Shown here: one piece after another, positions 7,298 to 8,580 of the stretch | Numbering within the stretch: the first letter of the stretch is position 1 | Layout of the letters: each line of letters opens with the position of its first letter | Source: Coriobacteriaceae bacterium | GTDB taxonomy: Bacteria > Actinomycetota > Coriobacteriia > Coriobacteriales > Coriobacteriaceae | NCBI GenBank assembly: GCA_902364645.1 | Contig: CABJEP010000019.1 | Span: 1 to 8,580 of the forward strand | Direction: 5' to 3' | Length of the DNA stretch: 8,580 bases | Notes under the pieces: generated by a model | What the model was told of the DNA's origin: nothing | Database searches by the model: none | What the model saw: the letters and a program-made list of their open reading frames with translations, nothing else | Program-made: the position numbers and the translations under genes

Positions 7298-8239
7298 GTG
7301 CCGGCGAATAAGGAACATACCGAAGCTACTCCCTCGTCGCTCGCCGTGGCGGCGGGGGAGTATCTTGATTACCTCGCGGTCGAGCGGGGCTTGGCGCGCA
7401 ACACGATTGTGGCCTATCGTCGTGACCTGACGACGTACTGCGCCTATCTGGAGCGGGCGGGTATTGTGTCTTTTGAAGAGGTGACCCGTCAGGTCGTGGA
7501 GGGCTTTGTCGCCGATCGCCGCGACGGAGGCTATTCCGACGCCTCGGTGGAGCGCGCGCTTGCTGCCGTGAAGGGCCTGCATGCCTTTTTGGTGCGCGAT
7601 GGGGCCGTGGCCCAAAACCCGACGGCGGCGTTGCGCCTGCCTAAAAAGGCTGAGCGTTTGCCGGAGTATCTATCGGTGGAGGATGTCTCGGCGCTGCTCG
7701 ATCAAGACTTTCCCGAGGGCGAGATGGGACTGCGCGACCATGCCATCTTGGAAGTGCTCTACGGATGCGGTTTGCGTGTGAGTGAGCTGGTTGGGCTCGA
7801 TGTGGGCGATATCCATATTGACGATGGCTTTGTACTCGTTCGCGGTAAGGGCTCAAAGGAACGCCTGTCCCCACTGGTGGGAAGCGCGGCGCGAGCTCTG
7901 ACGCTCTATGTAACTGAGGGACGTTCTCGCTTGGCGGCCCATGCCCGCGGAACCGAGACCTCGGCGGTCTTTTTAAATAAGAACGGACGTCGCCTGTCGC
8001 GCCAGGCCGTGCATGCGATATGCGAGCGGTATGGGCGTCAGGTGGGGCTGGTGGGGCTCCATCCCCATACCTTGCGCCACTCCTTTGCCACCCACATGCT
8101 CGCGGGCGGTGCCGACCTGCGTGTGCTGCAGGAGATTTTGGGCCATGCCGATATTTCGACCACGCAGGTCTACACGCATGTCGACCGAACGCAACTGACC
8201 GAGGTCTATCTGGCGGCGCATCCGCTAGCACATCGCTAG
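7298..8239 (+). CDS. xerD: Site-specific tyrosine recombinase XerD
   Basis: This 313-residue Xer-type recombinase should act at the dif site near the terminus to resolve chromosome dimers, usually with XerC. The N-terminal SAM-like core-binding domain is at about 14-105 (EYLDYLAVERGLARNTIVAYRRDL). The catalytic domain holds the full set: Arg160 in GCGLRVSEL, Lys184 in RGKGSKER, His257 and Arg260 in HPHTLRHSFATHML, His283 in LGH, and nucleophile Tyr292 in TTQVYTHV. The frame is open back to 7145 inside pyrG, but homology begins only after the GTG at 7298. That GTG lies 2 nt after the pyrG stop with only a poor Shine-Dalgarno, so translation probably depends on ribosomes finishing pyrG. XerC is the alternative name; the pyrG neighbourhood, as in mycobacteria where pyrG is close to xerD, favours XerD. 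Confidence 0.93.
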   Translation: MPANKEHTEATPSSLAVAAGEYLDYLAVERGLARNTIVAYRRDLTTYCAYLERAGIVSFEEVTRQVVEGFVADRRDGGYSDASVERALAAVKGLHAFLVRDGAVAQNPTAALRLPKKAERLPEYLSVEDVSALLDQDFPEGEMGLRDHAILEVLYGCGLRVSELVGLDVGDIHIDDGFVLVRGKGSKERLSPLVGSAARALTLYVTEGRSRLAAHARGTETSAVFLNKNGRRLSRQAVHAICERYGRQVGLVGLHPHTLRHSFATHMLAGGADLRVLQEILGHADISTTQVYTHVDRTQLTEVYLAAHPLAHR

Positions 8240-8270
8240 CACCTCGCTGACCTGCATATTTATAAATACT

Positions 8271-8342
8271 AAAGGGGCCGGGCCCCAGATTGCTGAGACG
8301 CACTTTTGCGCGCATGGGCAATCTGGGGCTCGTCCCATTTTT
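8271..8342. terminator. Strong bidirectional terminator after xerD
   Basis: GCCCCAGATTGC at 8282-8293 pairs perfectly with 8318-8329. The stem continues outward with a G-U (8281/8330), two pairs (8279-8280 with 8331-8332), one mismatch, GGG/CCC (8275-8277 with 8334-8336), one mismatch and AAA/TTT (8271-8273 with 8338-8340). The 24-nt apical part can form a small CGCA/TGCG hairpin. The + strand ends in ATTTTT and the other strand in a shorter TTT, so it can serve both directions. It closes the pyrG-xerD unit. Confidence 0.88.
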
Positions 8343-8502
8343 CGCTAGACACCGACGCGGCGGTGGGCCGTGTGTACCGTGGGTGGGGGAGTTTGGGGGC
8401 GATGTGAACAGCGTGTAAAGGGACGTAAAAATCGCCTCAAGGTCAACTTGAAGGTTGAGGTTCGCGGGCGTGGTTCTACAGGTGGCATCCCGCCTTTGCT
8501 GC

Positions 8503-8522
8503 AAACACAACATATTGTGTTT
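8503..8522. repeat. Dyad AAACACAA-CATA-TTGTGTTT
   Basis: A perfect 8-bp inverted repeat with a 4-nt centre lies directly before the LexA-like box. Its centre contains ACAACATATTG (8507-8517), which recurs exactly at 8548-8558. It is a candidate operator for the gene beyond the window. Confidence 0.5.
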
Positions 8523-8538
8523 TCGAACATATGCTCGG
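8523..8538. promoter_or_regulatory. LexA (SOS) box, near consensus
   Basis: The 16 bases TCGAACATATGCTCGG match the actinobacterial/Gram-positive LexA palindrome TCGAACATATGTTCGA at 14 positions. In the core GAAC-N4-GTTC only one of eight bases differs (GCTC on the right). It lies about 45 nt before the right edge, in front of a likely new gene, and downstream of the xerD terminator, so it probably controls that gene rather than xerD. Confidence 0.55.
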
Positions 8539-8580
8539 GGGTGTTTTACAACATATTGGGGGTGGAATGGTGGGGAGGGG

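Larger units (their letters stand above)
8343..8580 (+). promoter_or_regulatory. Non-coding control region, probably upstream of a gene beyond the right edge
   Basis: No supported gene lies here. The stretch is G-rich on the + strand at 8381-8399, carries a TCAAG-N5-CTTGA dyad at 8437-8451, and has an AT-richer cluster of AACATAT motifs (8509, 8526, 8550) including a LexA-like box. It ends in a purine run (GGTGGGGAGGGG, 8569-8580) that resembles a Shine-Dalgarno, suggesting a + strand start codon within a few bases past the window. No clear -35/-10 pair could be chosen. Confidence 0.45.

Noticed and set aside
8365..8399. G-quadruplex candidate
   Set aside because: Only three closely spaced GGG runs (8381-8399) plus a distant fourth at 8365-8367; the long loop makes a stable three-tetrad structure unlikely.
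7641..8513. 290-codon minus-strand frame across the xerD 3' part and terminator
   Set aside because: Low-complexity Arg/Pro/His-rich translation, passes through a strong terminator, and xerD motifs on the + strand are complete.

Overview
The window most likely comes from a high-GC, anaerobic gut actinobacterium of the Coriobacteriia, with Collinsella or a close relative as the best guess. The basis is an arginine deiminase locus (arcA end, ornithine carbamoyltransferase, YfcC-type transporter), pyrG placed directly before xerD (M. tuberculosis has pyrG, a NUDIX gene, then xerD), a DUF1846 protein, and strong GC-ending codon bias. The genus is inferred from gene content and style, not from a database match. 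All recognised genes are on the + strand.

Region 1 (1-2773) is arginine catabolism. The last 14 codons of arginine deiminase, including its catalytic-Cys motif, enter from the left. After two short hairpins comes a complete ornithine carbamoyltransferase (152-1147), a strong terminator (1163-1199), then a 492-residue YfcC/DcuC-family membrane transporter (1295-2773) that is a good candidate for the arginine/ornithine exchanger. Together these would import arginine, deiminate it to citrulline, phosphorolyse citrulline to ornithine plus carbamoyl phosphate, and export ornithine. Carbamate kinase, which would make the ATP, is not in the window.

Region 2 (2774-3378) is about 600 bases with no convincing gene but much secondary structure: a folded segment right after the transporter stop with mutually exclusive pairings, two adjacent long hairpins, a short stretch resembling the 5' end of a second YfcC-type gene, and a 69-nt near-perfect palindrome (3201-3269) that looks like a mobile or repeated element. 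A TATAAT promoter for the next gene follows.

Region 3 (3379-5512) has a full-length DUF1846 protein with its own promoter and terminator, then a small winged-helix protein (5117-5455) with a very good ribosome binding site and its own terminator.

Region 4 (5513-8342) is housekeeping: CTP synthase pyrG and tyrosine recombinase xerD, separated by 2 nt and probably translationally coupled, closed by a strong bidirectional terminator. The pyrG leader carries a perfect DnaA-box 9-mer and a short dyad next to the likely -10 element.

Region 5 (8343-8580) is non-coding and looks like the control region of a gene starting just beyond the right edge. It contains a near-consensus Gram-positive/actinobacterial LexA (SOS) box flanked by two related motifs, and ends in a purine-rich Shine-Dalgarno-like stretch. 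I found no phage, defence, CRISPR or biosynthetic system. The most unusual material is the structured intergenic region 2774-3300 and the LexA-like cluster at the right end.
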